NCBI GenBank assembly: GCA_039720395.1
Contig: CM077829.1
Coordinates: 22,647,955 to 22,711,954, forward strand
Length of the DNA stretch: 64,000 nucleotides
Direction of reading: 5' to 3'
Source of the DNA: Liquidambar formosana
Lineage: Eukaryota; Streptophyta; Magnoliopsida; Saxifragales; Altingiaceae
Shown here: piece after piece, positions 36,358 through 48,974 of the stretch
Numbering within the stretch: position 1 is the stretch's first letter
Layout of the letters: every line of letters starts with the position of its first letter
Position numbers and translations under genes: made by a program
The notes under the pieces: generated by a model
The model's database searches: none
Told to the model about the DNA's origin: nothing
The model's input: the letters and a program-made list of their open reading frames with translations, nothing else

Positions 36358-37492
36358 CAGAGCTAATCAGAGCTTTGAAAGTAGGGAAGTGATGAGCGAA
36401 CAAGTGCTTGTGATATATAGGCAATAGGTTCTTGACCACCATTCGTATCTGTTCTACTTCATTAGGCCTATCGAACATTTTAGAAGCTTTCTTCCTCCAC
36501 CTAGTGATGTAGGAAGATAAAGATTCAATTGCCGCCTATTTGGTAGTCTCTAAGTCTCTCCTTGTCACATTAACCTCCATATTGTACTTGTAGTGATCAG
36601 TGAACTCTCTACATACGTCTTCCCATGTTCTAGTCTTTGACTCATCCAAACTTAGAAACCAATGCAGCGAAGAAGTGCTAAGTGATTCATGGAATAATTG
36701 GGCCATCAATTCCTCAGAAGCACCACGAGGTTGCATTGCTCGGACGTACATTTTCAAGTGAGTCTTAGGGCAACCTATTCCATCGAACTTTTGCAATTCC
36801 GGCATCTTGAATGAAGTCAGCAATCTCTCTTGAGGGAAGAGAGAAAGAGTGTGGATGTCCACAAAATCATCAGCATGGCGAATACCCTTTAAAGTTTTCT
36901 CCAAAGCCAACATCCTTGCAGCCGTCATCTTTTGGTCATCACTCATAGGAGGATTTTCAATGGTGGGGATGCAGGTGGATGATTGGGCATAAATGGGGAT
37001 ATTTTGTAGTGGAGGTTGAGTATGTAGGGGTGGTGGATTTTTAGGCAATGATTGAGTATGTGGAAGTGGTGGATTTTGGGCTTGGCCCCCAACTTGGGCA
37101 GATGGATTGGATTGATTTTGGATAATTAGGACTTGAGTGTCGGGTATGGCCTGATCTGTAGGAATATTGTGGATGAGGACAAGGGTTCGGTTGTTGATCT
37201 CTTGTGTCATTCTTATTGAGGTTTCAGACTTCACTGACACCTCTTCCAACTTCCCAAGTATATCATTCAATAGCCTCTCAATCCTCCGTGGATCCGCGGG
37301 AGTCCTAGAAACAGATGTCCCCTCAGGTGTAGCCGGGTTATTCAATGCAAAAGTATCATCCATAGCGAGGTCTTGTTCGGTATTTCCTCTGATCAAACGG
37401 CCTGAAGAGTCACGTGTCCAAGCCAGCACTCTATTACAACTAAATGGCCCATACTTAGTTACAAAGTGACACAAAGTGCCTTTAGTCTCCAT
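36358..37492 (-). pseudogene. gag: gag fragment of T2
   Basis: It starts at ATG 37492 with METKGTLCHFVTKYGPFSCN. It shares the PATPEGTSV and PRRIERLLNDILGKLEEVS segments with T1 gag, then the retrotransposon gag core (PELQKFDG, FHESLSTSSLHWF, TWEDVCREFTDHY). A TAG at 36536-36538 replaces the CAG of T1 after DLETTK. The frame then continues (MFDRPNEVEQIRMVVKNLLP) to the break with Copia leader at about 36358. Gag forms the particle that packages the RNA. The T2 start codon is kept, whereas T1 has GTG at the same place. Confidence 0.9.
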
Positions 37493-38289
37493 AATTGATT
37501 TAAATGGGTGGGTAATGGTCCAATAACATTCCTTTAGTTGGACCTCTCATCCTTATGAGCCTAATGGGCTTTAGGTAAGAAGGTCATACTAAAGGGATGA
37601 AGGTCAATTGATTTTAAAGTCATGTTACGCCTTAAAATTAACCACCCACATAGCATTCATTCATATCCCAACCGCATTCATGAATAAGAAATCAGATCAC
37701 TGTATCAAGAGCTTTGTATCATCTTCTCAAAGAACTATGACATGAATTGCATTGCCATTCATTCCATTCACATTCATTCCCACAACACACATTCATGCCA
37801 CACATACATTCATTCCATACACACATACATTCAAACACACATCCACTCTATACTTGCATTCATTCCACAAGCATGGTGACTTTAAACTAGACGAGTCCAT
37901 GTGTCCTAGACAGTCCACTATATGCACTAAAAGGGGTAGGATAGTGTCCCTTACTTGCTTGAATCAACTATATACCTATTACGTGCGGCATCAGGGATGC
38001 TGCGTGAGTCGAGTGGTATGTGTTGATCCATTTAATATACCCAAGGGTAAAACCCAAGGATACGTGGCAAGAGGAGTTGATAGCTTCGCAAACATGACAC
38101 TCGAGAACGAAGGGAACCGGGGTCAAGGCTAGGCTAATCAGCAAAGGCAAGGATACATCGACCTATCATTCAAATGCAATTGCACACACAATGCAATAAA
38201 GTAAACACACATTCAAGCGTATGCAAGTGATTGATTTTAATTGAAGTAATTAAATTAGCCCATATAAATTCCTTAAGTCTAGTCCACTA
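37493..38289 (-). other. 5' UTR of T2
   Basis: Non-coding leader between primer site and gag, matching the T1 leader at 48975-49770 closely. It contains a CATTC-rich tract (37748-37875), also present in T1 (49215-49350). Confidence 0.8.
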
Positions 38290-38308
38290 ATCCCCAGTGG
38301 AGTTGCCA
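38290..38308 (-). promoter_or_regulatory. Primer binding site of T2
   Basis: On the minus strand TGGCAACTCCACTGGGGAT, three bases after the LTR end. It is the same site as in T1 with one change. It fits the primer site I know from Ogre-type elements (tRNA-Arg class), though I cannot check the tRNA match here. Confidence 0.75.
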
Positions 38309-38311
38309 AAC

Positions 38312-41300
38312 TGCGAACCACGGGTTTCGATCCGGGGGAAAGGAGAACCCTTCTTTTAAAAAAAACTTATAGAGATTTAAGTTAATAAAAATCTGGTTTT
38401 TAAAATGTTCACAAAAGCATAACAAACAAGGAGTTGCCACTTTATTTTTTTTAAGGAAAAAAGGAAAACCTTGAAAATAGTTTTAAAGAAAACCTTTGAA
38501 AACAAACCACATGACTCCGATCAAGGAAAAGCAGGTCTAATCAAAACAAGAGAGGATTCGGAGACTAAGTTACTGTTGGGAATCAAACTAGAGAGGAAAA
38601 ATACAAAGGCGGAATATAAAATTTTTCCTATGATTCCCAAACCCATGAATCTTAATTATGCTTAATACAAAAACCATAAACCTAACTACCAAGAGAGTTA
38701 GGGTACTTACAGTTGAACAAGTCTTCTCCTTTATGCTCCAAGCTTTGTCTTCTGATTGAGCAGTCCAAGTGCACTGCCTCCAACAGTATCCACACCTAGC
38801 TTGAGCAAGTTGTCCTTTCCTTCTTCTTCCTTAGGGTTGCTAGAGGTGAAGAAGAGAGAGAGAGAGAGCCTCCAAGGGAGAATTCGGCCAGCACTTGGGG
38901 AGGAGTGATTGTGATGATGTCATCACCTTATAGTGGGCATTATATAGCCCACTAATAGGGCCGGCCAAGGGGGGATTCCAAACCCTAATCTAATTTGTGT
39001 AATTACTCTTAATTACACAATTAGCCCACTAGTTTGCATCAAATACAAATTATCCCATTAAAGAACTTTTCTTTAATCACTTATACCCTTTCTCTCATAG
39101 ACAATCAAGCTCTCTTAGCATGATCAGTGTGTGACCCATTGGGTTCACATCATCAAGTAGCAGGAACAGCACAAGTTGTGCACAATGGAACACTTTCCAT
39201 TAAGGGTCTAATTGAAACTCCTTTCAATTCCCTAATTGATTATAACTCATTTATATCAATTAGGGCTTCTACTAACCATGAGTAACACCTAGCATATGGC
39301 TCATGGTGTGGTCCTTAATGAGGTGAATAGTCATTTACAAAGAACCCTTCTGTTATAGTTTACAGGTTACAATTCCATCCTTCCATCAACACAATGTCTC
39401 CAATTGAACTAATAGGACATGGAAGTCTGTCAAGTCCCTAGTTCAATTACTTTATACTCATTCATTAATATCAACTCAATGATGAACTTATGGAAACTCC
39501 TTTCCATATTCATTCTACCATGGGCCCATGGATTTAATGAGTTATATTCAATGAATGCTATATGAGACATTCACTCCCTTTTTCCTGAGAGTGATGGATT
39601 CCTTATTGATCACTCACATGCCTTCACACACATAGCAGAAGGGCCAATGAACACCCTTACAGACCCCTGAATAGGATCTGCACTTAGTGTTATCAAACTT
39701 CTAAAGCTACATGCATAAGACAACTATGGTGTCTCAGGTCTAAGGATTACTTGTACCACTATAACAATGAGAAACTGATTGACAGGCAGGTTAAAACTCC
39801 ATTCAGTTTATCTCATATCTTTGGTCACATTCAGTGTACCTATTCTTATAATAGGCACCCACTTGTTGGTTGTAGTGTCTCCACACAAATAGCTTGAGAC
39901 TAGCTATCCTCCTATAGAGTCAACCTAACAAGTGCTAGTCCTATGGTTCATTATTGTCCATCATAGTGAACCTTCAACTAGGAATGATTTAGGAGTTTAG
40001 TACAGAGATATATCTACAATCTCAAAATTACAACCCTTTGTAATTTCATATTCTCAACTCTAACTCCATGGACATATTATGTAAATATAAATGATGCATA
40101 TAAACATAATAGAATAAGCCCTTTTATTAAATCACTAATAAATGTGACATGCATAAATGAAATCAATTGATTGTTCCTAATCCCTAAACAATCATCTCTA
40201 TGATTGGCTCTAGGGCATAATCCTAACAGTTACAATGTGGGAAGATTCTAGGAAACATCCTATAGGCACCCACGTCGCCCCAAAATGGGTCTCTGAATTT
40301 ATATAGGCTATTTCAATCACTTCCTATTTAGTCACCATGCATATGTAAGGAATCATCCATAAATCATCCACATTCATCCATAGACATCTATAAAGCAAAA
40401 AACATCTATAAAGCATGTAAACATTCATGAACAAATAAGAGAGATATGGAAAGTAGTAGAGAGACAGAGAATAAGAAACAGATCCATCCTACTCCTCTAG
40501 CAAATATGTGATGGATAAATGAATAAGCATGGGTCCATCCTGCTCGTCTAGCATATATGTGATGGACAAATGGTTAGAAAGAAAGAAAAAGAAAACCTAG
40601 GATATTTAGTATCCTAGGGCGGACTTAAACATCAAATGAGCGCCTACGTACCTTACATACAAAGATATAAGGATCAAAGTCCACGTAGTTTGATTGAGAA
40701 GGGGTTACTCCATTTACAATGAACTATAAACCCTAAGTTTCCATTAAAAGAAAAGAAGAGTTTTAAAAGAAAAAAGATTTCCAAAAAAGGAATTTGAGAA
40801 AAGATAGAATTTGAAAAGAAATAGAACTCTTATCCAAAAAGAAGTCTGAGAAAAGTAGAATTCTAAAAGAGATAGAACTCTAAGTAAAACAGAATCTTAA
40901 GAGAGTTGGAAACTTAGGACTTCTAATCCAAAGTAAAAACAATAACCCAAGGGAGGAGAGAACAATTCACAAAAGACTTACCATGAACCACTTACCATAT
41001 GCAAATTATCCCGAAACATCGGGAAAACACCAATTAATCACCCTATGTATTCTATAGGGCAATTATTAAGCTCAAACTAGCCATATTCATACTCAAATCA
41101 TCATTAGAAGACCTAAATCAAATCTGGACATAATACTAAATATGCATATAATGACCTAAAACTCATGCAAATAACAAAAATCAAAAGAAAAACACAAACC
41201 TAATATGCTCCTATATGTTCATATATACTCTAAACACCCTAACATGCACAAAACTATTAAAACATGCTAAATAGGCATTACCATGATGAAAATATCATAT

Positions 41301-43045
41301 GACAATCCTAAACATGAGAAGAAAATCTAACATGATGCTTTAGGTAAGTACTTTATGTAAGAATGTGAAATAATCATCCTTACGGCTAGCTTTCTTAAGT
41401 AAAACTATCCGAAGATAATTTTACGTAGAAACCACTCCACATGAATGATTTCTTCACATATCCTACATAAAATATATACCTAAGAATGCAAAGAAACTCA
41501 CAGCGTACTTAAACACACTCTAGAAAGCACCTATGCACAACCTCACCCTCTAAGGATGATAATTATCCTCGAAAAGAATAATCATCCATATACCTATGAA
41601 GACGAGGCTTACACAGCAAGTGTCCTATACAAAAGATGCTTAAAATCATGCATATAATTGAACCATGAAGAAAAAACAGCCTAAACACATCAACCAATTT
41701 TTTGTGCAAAACGTACCTCTATCCTTAAGAGAAAAACTATCCTAACAGCAAGCAATTCGCAATCGTATTCCACTAGCATGCTTTCACATCATATTTGAAT
41801 CATATACACTCTAAAATATAAAGTATATATGATTCCTAATTCAATTCTAAGCCATAACTATATAGAGAATGGAGTAGAAGAAGAAGGAATCACAAAAGGA
41901 TGTAAAGGAAACTTACAACAAAGCAAAAGTCTTCGCTGCGTTCTTCCTTCTCTTTGACTTGGTTCCCTTCTAGTTCTCCTTTAAAATTGCAGTAGAAAGC
42001 CTTCTCCAAGTGATATGGGTGTGTGCAAACTCGTGGTCCCTCTCTCTCTTATGAATATGAAGTGTCAAATAAGCCAAAAGTCAAAAGTCCCTTATGCTGA
42101 TGAATGAGCCTCTATTTATAACCAACCAACCATATAAACCAATGGTTGACATTAATTCACCATAAAACCAATCTAGGGCTGCAATTAAATCCCATGAATG
42201 TTAACCAACTCAAAATTACCTCCTAATAGGCTTAGAAGTCCTTTAGAAGGCTGAAATTCGAAGTGGTAGAGTCCCATTCCGTCAAAAATGCAAAGAGAGA
42301 CAAATCAGGACGAAGCTCTTAGGTGACCGGTTGGGTGAACCGGTTGGATCGGTTGGCCCAACCGGTTGGACCGGTTGGGTGAACCGGTCACCCGAGAGTG
42401 AGATCAGGTTTCCTCAGTTTTGAGGATTCCTGACCCAGTTTGGACTCCTAACTTCAAACGGACTTAAATTCTTCATTTTAACTCCGATTTGAGTGATTCA
42501 AAAGCCAAAATTTCAAGGATTCAATGTAGAATAAGCCTAGAATATTCTTGAACCAAAAATCCCTGACCACGGTCAGGTGGTTGGGTTTTCATAAGGCGAT
42601 TACCCGAAAAATGGTCAATTAACCATAGGGTAATGTGGTGAACCAATCCAAAACCTATCAATAAATTAAATTGGCACTTCAATTAGGCTCATTTCATCAT
42701 TCTAAGGTCAATGGAACACTTCGGAACAAATTTGGAAGTCAATTGGAAAATATACGAAGTAAAAGACGAAATTGCCCTTCAAGTCGCAAAAATTCTAATT
42801 AGCTATCCAAACCTATCTGGAATTGAACCAAATTTGGCACACATATCCAAAATGATCATAGAAACTAAATGCAAGTGATGGGACTCAACAAAGAGACAAA
42901 AATAAGCATGCAATGATGACCTATTCTTCTAAGGCTTAAAAGGGCAAAAGTGTCCTTGTCCTTTAAGGCTTAGGGACTCCTAAATGCTTCTAAACCTAAC
43001 CAAATGCTATCATGAACTCATGGGGATGAAAATGGGGTGTCTACA
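38312..43045 (-). mobile_element. LTR B, 5' LTR of T2
   Basis: About 3.07 kb after removal of solo LTR C6. It ends TTCGCA and starts TGTAGACACCCC on the minus strand. The TATA box lies at about 42111-42122 (reversed). The U3 motif array is the longest of the three LTRs (42321-42400, about five GGTTGG units). It differs from LTRs A and C, for example around 40740-40870. Confidence 0.9.
38574..40228 (-). mobile_element. Solo Copia LTR C6 in LTR B
   Basis: A reversed LTR of 1655 bp, TGTTGGGAATC to ATCCTAACA, flanked by GTTAC at 38569-38573 and 40229-40233. The host LTR sequence (AAGTTAC.ATGTGGG) joins cleanly, as in LTRs A and C. Confidence 0.95.
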
Positions 43046-45222
43046 GTATGCCTGTCTACTTTTGAAGCTCCTTCAAGATACTCCCTTTTCTCTACGAACC
43101 TTTGAATGTCATAAAACCAAGGATGCCCATCTATTACCTGATTAACTTGGATACTGCAGCAGTACACTGGTTCTTTTCTTCTTTCAATCACGAGCGGACG
43201 AACATTTTCACCTTTTGGAATTTCCACCATGGACATAAGCGTAGCTAGAGCGTCAGCAAAGCAGTTCTTTACCCTTGGCAAGTAGTGGAACTCTATCTTG
43301 CTGAATTCTTTGGTAAGTGCTTCTAAATAAGCATAATAGGGTAACAACTTCTTGTCTCGAGTCTTCCATTCTCCTCTGATTTGGCAAATAATCAAGGCTG
43401 AGTCTCCGTACACTTCTAATTCTTCAACTCCCAACTCTAAGGCTGCTTCCAATCCTAGAATGCAAGCTTCGTATTCGGTGATGTTGTTTGTGGCCTCGAA
43501 CCCTAACTTCATTGCCAGAGGAGTGTGGGCGTCATCAGGAGAAATCAACAAGACTCCAATGCCGAAGCCCCTTTTATTCGTAGCACCGTTGAAGTAGACT
43601 TTCTATGGTTTCTTTTCTATCTCCAATATGTACTCATCGGGGAACACTTGTTCAATGCCATCTCCTTCTGAAACTGGATTCTTTGCTAAGTGTTTTGAAA
43701 TGACTCTCCCTTTTATCGAGCTTTATACCACATACTTGATATCAAATTCGTATAACAACATTAACCATCGTGCGGTGCGATAGGTTAGTATTGGCTTTTC
43801 AAGCAAATATTTGAGTGGATCCATACAACTAACAAGGAACACCTGGAAAGATAGCATGTAATGGCGGAGTTTTTAAGAGGCCCACACCAATGCCACGCAA
43901 GTCTTTTCCATAACGTTGTAGTTCACTTCATAGACTATCATTTTCTTACGCAGATAGTAGATGGCATTCTCTTTTCTCTACTCTTCCAAGTATTGTGCGA
44001 GCATTGCCCCTATAGCAGTTTCTGTGATGGTTAAGTACAGCAACAGCGGCTCTCCTTCTCTAGGTGGAACCAATATCGGTGGATTGCTTAAGTAGCATTT
44101 AATGGCTTCAAAAGCATTCTGGCATTCCTTGTTCTATTCTTTTGGTTCTCCTTTCTTTAGCAGCTTGAAAACAGGCTCACAAATGGTAGTGAGTTGAGCT
44201 ATGAACCGGCTTATGTACTGCAATCTTCTCAAGAAACCTCAGATTTCCTTCTCATTCTTAGGCGGCAGCATCTCTAGAATGGCCTTGATCTTGCTTAGAT
44301 CTACTTCAATTCCTCTTTGTGTTATCATGAAACCTAGCAGCTTTCCCGCAGTGACTCCAAAAGCACATTTATGAGGGTTGAGGCGAAGCTTGTACTTTAT
44401 GATGCGATCGAAGAACTTTTTGAGCATAGTTACATGTCCTTCCCTATCCATTGACTTGACAATCATGTCGTCGACATAAACCTCGACTTCTTTGTGTATC
44501 AAGTCATGCAACAAGGTGGTAGCAGCTCTTTGATAAGTTGCCCCTACATTCTTTAACCCGAATGGCATTACTTTATAACAATAGGTCCCCCATTGAGTGA
44601 CGAAAGACGTTTTCTCCATATCTTCTGATGCCATCTTGATCTGATTATAACCTGAGAAACCATCCATGAAAGAAAGAAGAGCGTGCTTTGCGGTACTGTC
44701 AACTAACACGTCAATGTGTGGTAGTGGAAAGTCATCCTTAGGGCATGCCTTATTCAAGTCACGAAAGTCTACACACATACACACTTTGCCATCCTTCTTT
44801 GCAACTGGTACTATATTTGCAAGCCATTCAAGGTACTCCACAACCTTAAGGAACTTAGCTTCTATCTGCTTGATCACCTCTTCTTTTATCTTCAACGCCT
44901 ACTCAAGCTTCATTCTCCTCAACTTCTGCTTAACAGACTTTATGTCAAGATTGGTCAGAATGTGATGCTACACTATGGCTGTGTCTACTCCAGGCATATC
45001 TTTATAAGACCAAGCGAACGCTTCAAGATTTTCTCTCAATAACTCAACCAATTGTTCTTTTTCACAAGGGGAAAGTGTTGTACCAATTTTAATTATTTTT
45101 GGCAATTTATTCGTCCCTAGATTAATTGATTCTAGTTCTTCTGTAATTGGTTGTGCTATCCCTTTATTCCTTTACTCAACGAGCTCAGGAGGGATATCAG
45201 CGTCTGTAGGGTCTATTTCCAT
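43046..45222 (-). pseudogene. pol: pol of T1: reverse transcriptase, RNase H and archaeal-type RNase H
   Basis: From ATG at 45222 (MEIDPTDADIPPELVE), broken frames give LRENLEAFAWSYKDMPG, then the longest open part (44239-44895). That part has VPVAKKDGK, CVDFRDLNKACPKDDFPLPH, the catalytic YVDD in VYVDDMIVKS, and LRLNPHKCAFGV. A stop-ridden RNase H (44110-43740) follows. A second, archaeal-type RNase H comes next (43700-43150: YFNGATNKRGFGIGVLL, NNITEYEACILGLEAALELG, VYGDSALIICQI, PRVKNCFADALA). The second RNase H is diagnostic of Tat elements. The frame enters LTR B at 43045 just where the pre-integrase part should begin, so integrase is absent. Stops often replace Gln or Trp codons. Confidence 0.92.
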
Positions 45223-45232
45223 GCCACACACA

Positions 45233-45415
45233 CTAACAGACAAAAAGGCGCTAAGACAATAGATATAATCTCTGCGAGAAAATAAAGAAAGTACTGATTA
45301 CTAATTGAAGACTCTGAAATAACAAAACAACACTTATGACAACTCTAAATAACTCAACAAATGAAATACTTAAACAAAGATAGATTGTTTGCTGACTCAA
45401 GACTCAAAAGAAAAC
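45233..45415 (-). other. Probable intron between pro and RT of T1
   Basis: On the minus strand the pro-side frame ends at TAG 45416-45418, close to a GTAGGTTTTC or G|GTTTTC donor. A pyrimidine-rich CTTTTTGTCTGTTAG acceptor lies at about 45233-45247, just before the pol start. The gap is T-rich and non-coding. Ogre-type elements are known to carry a short intron at this position. The exact donor is uncertain. Confidence 0.5.
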
Positions 45416-46954
45416 CTACATATCCTCTACTGGCTTAGACTCCTCTTTACTTGGAATAAGAATAGGGGATCCTTCAATGTACCAATTCTGAAGTGGCTCG
45501 CAGACTATCTGGAATGCTAGAACTAGAACTTCTTCACAATCTTTGATGGCTAGCACATGTTCTGAAAACAGTCGGCCCATAACCTTTGAATCCATGCTAT
45601 CTGCCCAATCCTCTTCTTCTCTGTTGATATCTATTGCAAAGTCTTCATCTGAATGCCAGACCCACTTGTCACTCATAAAGTTATTCCAATCCATCAAACT
45701 TTGGGGATTTGGCCCCACTGTGAAATACCTAGCACTAAAGTCTTTACCTGCCAAGGCTGGATCAAAACTTGGCTAAAAGGCATGCGAGACGAACTCTTTA
45801 TCTGCATGTACTGAGTCTATAACTTGCACGTATTCGAATCCTGACAACGGCATATCTAAAGGATCGTTCTTGATCTCACAAATGGGGATTCTTGACATTT
45901 GACTACCAGCGAGTTCATAATCTCTTTGTAGGGTTACAATAGATCCTTTGTAAGGGAATTTAACTTTTTAATGCAAAGACAATGGGATGGTCGCATTTGG
46001 ATGGATCCACAGTCGACCTAGCAAGAGATTGAAACAGGCAGGAACATCAAAAACTTGGAATTCAACTTCAAATTCTGCCGGTCCTATGACTAGCGGTAAG
46101 GTCACCATCCTGATCACCTCCCTTCTTATATTGTTATATGCTCTCACCGATTGCCTAGATGGCACAAAATATGTAGGTCCCAACCCAAGAGATGTAGCAG
46201 TACGAAATGGATACACATTCAAAGTGGACCCATTGTCAATAAGGATGGTGGGGACCCGTTTCCCTAGGGTATCAATAGTTATGTTCAAAGCTTGCACATG
46301 ATCTCTCCTTCCTTTCGGCAAATCAGCCTCTATGAAGATTATAGTAGTTACTCTCTCGACAAGGGTTATAAGACTCACCAACCCCTCCGGTGAAGTATCG
46401 ATGGGTACTTGGACATGGTTCAAGAGCTTAAGCATAGTTTGACGGTGTTTGAGAGAAGTCATAAGCAATCCCCATATGGTAATGTTGGCTTGAGTCTTTT
46501 TCAATTGCTTTAGGACTTCATCCTCTTCATCGTAGATTTCAGGTCTTTGCCCCTTCTCTAGTGCTTCCACCGGATTTTCATTCTCAAGGTAGGATGGTTT
46601 GAAGTGACGATCGCCCCTAGTCAAGTGATCAACTTCCTCAGAGTCTGCCCATAGATCATTTGCTTCATCTCTACAAGTTTCACCCATGATGTCTCCCCAT
46701 TCAAGCATATCTACCTCTTGTACTAGAGACTTTTCTATCGACCATTCTTGTTTCACCAATTTTCCCCATCTGGTTGGGTGGATTGGGGATTTGTTCGTTG
46801 GTTGCTGATCTTCCCATGGATTTCCCCATCCGGTTGCACGAATAGGAATTGTTATCGGAGGTGGTGTAGTGTAGAGAACATAGAAGTCAAACTTCCCAGA
46901 CGGTTCTCCCAATAAATCCACTTCAGGATCTCCGACATCATATCTTTCTTTCAA
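45416..46954 (-). pseudogene. pro: pro (aspartic protease) region of T1
   Basis: Same frame as gag, after one TAG at 46955-46957. The retropepsin active site reads ILIDNGSTLNVYP (about residues 235-248 of the open part), with the flap-side LLLGRLWIH near the end. The frame is stopped by TAA at 45968-45970 in the expected LHQKLKF context and by a TAG at about 45774. It continues with FVGPNPQ-like Tat linker sequence (ARYFTVGPNPQSLMDWNNFM) to 45416. The protease cleaves Gag-Pol. The stop at the gag-pro border may be a mutated CAG or an original readthrough stop; the sequence cannot decide. Confidence 0.85.
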
Positions 46955-48974
46955 CTATTGCTGAAATGACTTTCGAGGCTTACTTGGTTTCTTTGGCATT
47001 TCCTTTTCAACAACCTTTTCTTTCCCCATAGGCTTTTCCTCAGGATTTGCCCATTCTAGCATGTCAATTTCATGCATGCTTCCCTCAAGTAGGGTGGGTA
47101 ACAATGTAGGCACTTCACATGGACTTAGCTGTGGAACTATCAGAACTCCCTCATCAATCAAGTCTTGGACCACTTTCTTTAGCAAAGTGCATTCCTCAGT
47201 ATCATGGTCGGATTTTCTGTGGTATAGGCAAAAAGATGGGTCAGGGATGAGTGAAGGCTTGGGTGGAAGGGGAGTGATAAGGCCTCTTTTCTTGTAATGG
47301 TGAAATACATTGGTGAGACTCATAGGTAAAGTGGTGTAATGGCGAATGGGTCGAGGTAAACAAAATGAATCTTCTATTGCATTGACATTAGAATTGGGGG
47401 ATGGGTTATGAGATGGCAAAGGATTTTGGGTGATATTGGGACGGTTAGGAGGGGTAGGTGGGCCTGTGATCCTCTTGTCAATGAGGTCTTGTATTTCATG
47501 TCTGAGACGGATACAACAGTCAGTTCTATGACCTTTGGATTGATGGAAATAGTAGTACTCATTTTCGTTGTACCACCTAGGCAATGGATTTAGAGGAAGT
47601 GTTGGGTCTAGAGGTTTGAGGATGCCCCTTGCTTTCAATCTTTCATAAACTTTGTCCAGTGGTGCATACAAATCAGAGAACTGACAAGGAGTAGAATTGT
47701 TGCCAATATTCCATGGCTGTTGTGGAGCGATTGCATTCACTTCAACAGGTGCCTTTCTATTGTTCCCTACCCGACGAAACCTCGAGGGATCTTCAATCTT
47801 AATAGTGCCATCAGTTATGGCATCTTCAACTTGTGTCCTAGAGCTACTCAAAGCTTTGAAAGTGGGAAAGTGGTGAGCAAACAAGTGCTTGTGATATATA
47901 GGCAATAGGTTCTTGACCACCATTCGTATCTGTTCTTTTTCATTAGGCCTATCGAACATTTTAGAAGCTTTCTTCCTCCACCTAGTGATGTAGGAAGAGA
48001 AAGATTCATTTGTTGCCTGTTTAGTAGTCTCCAAGTCTCTCCTTGTCACATCAACCTCCGTATTGTACTTGTAGTGACCGGTGAACTCTCTACATACGTC
48101 TTCCCATGTTCTAGTCTTTGACTCATCCAAACTCAGAAACCAATGCAGCGAAGAAGTGCTAAGTGATTCATGGAATAATTGGGCCATCAACTCCTCGGAA
48201 GCACCATGAGGTTGCATTGCTCGAACATACATTTTCAAGTGAGTCTTAGGGCAACCCGTTCCATCAAACTTCTGTAACTCTGGCATCTTGAATGAAGTCG
48301 GCAATCTCGCTTGAGGGAAGAGAGAAAGAGTGTGGATATCCACAAAATCATCAGCACGGCGAATACCCTTCAAAGTCTTCTCTAAAGCCAACATCCTTGC
48401 AGCCATCATCTTTTGGTCATCACTCATAGGAGGATTTTCAGTGGTGTGGACAAAAGTAGATGATTGGGTGTAAATGGGGATATTTTGTAGTGGAGGTTGA
48501 GTATATGGAGGTGGTGGATTTTGAGGCGATAATTGAGTATGTGGAGGTGGTGGATTTTGGGCTTGGCCCCTAACTTGGGCAGATGGGTTGGATTGATTTT
48601 GGACAATAGGGACTTGAGTGTTGGGTATGGCCTGATCTATAGGAATATTGTGGATAAGGACAGGGGTTCGGTTGTTGATCTCTTGTGCCATTCTTATTGC
48701 GGTTTCAGACTTCACTGATACCTCTTCCAACTTCCCAAGGATATCATTTAATAGCCTCTCAATCCTCCGTGGATCCGCTAGAGTCCCATAAACAGATGTC
48801 CCCTCAGGTGTAGCCGGGTTATTCACTATTAAAAGTATCATCCATAGCAAGGTCTGGTTCGGTACTTCCTCTGATCAAATGGCCTAAAGTGTCACGAGTC
48901 CAAGCCAGCACTCTATTACAACCAAATGACCCATACTTAGTTACAAGGTGACATAAAGCGCCTTTAGTCTCCAC
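46955..48974 (-). pseudogene. gag: gag of T1
   Basis: The longest open frame of the window (631 codons, 48850-46955). The true start is upstream. The METKG start of T2 corresponds to GTG at 48972-48974, and a one-base insertion near 48835 shifts the frame, so the first 40 residues lie in another frame. The retrotransposon gag domain covers about residues 165-330. Two zinc-knuckle-like units with Cys/His spacing typical of Tat follow, at about 440-450 (YFHQSKGHRTDCC) and 540-553 (CLYHRKSDHDTEEC). A Pro/Gln-rich region lies at about 70-130. Apart from start and shift it is well kept, unlike pol. Confidence 0.92.

Larger units (their letters stand above)
36356..43045 (-). mobile_element. Second Tat element T2, 5' part only
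   Basis: Read on the minus strand: LTR B, primer site, 5' UTR, and gag up to the break at about 36358. The right flank of LTR B is not a polypurine tract but T1 coding sequence just after the archaeal-type RNase H. This fits T2 having inserted there. Its pol and 3' LTR were lost with the deletion that also removed most of C5. Confidence 0.75.

Noticed and set aside
37748..37875. CATTC-rich satellite seed
   Set aside because: It is a short low-complexity part of the Tat 5' UTR, present once per element (also at 49215-49350).
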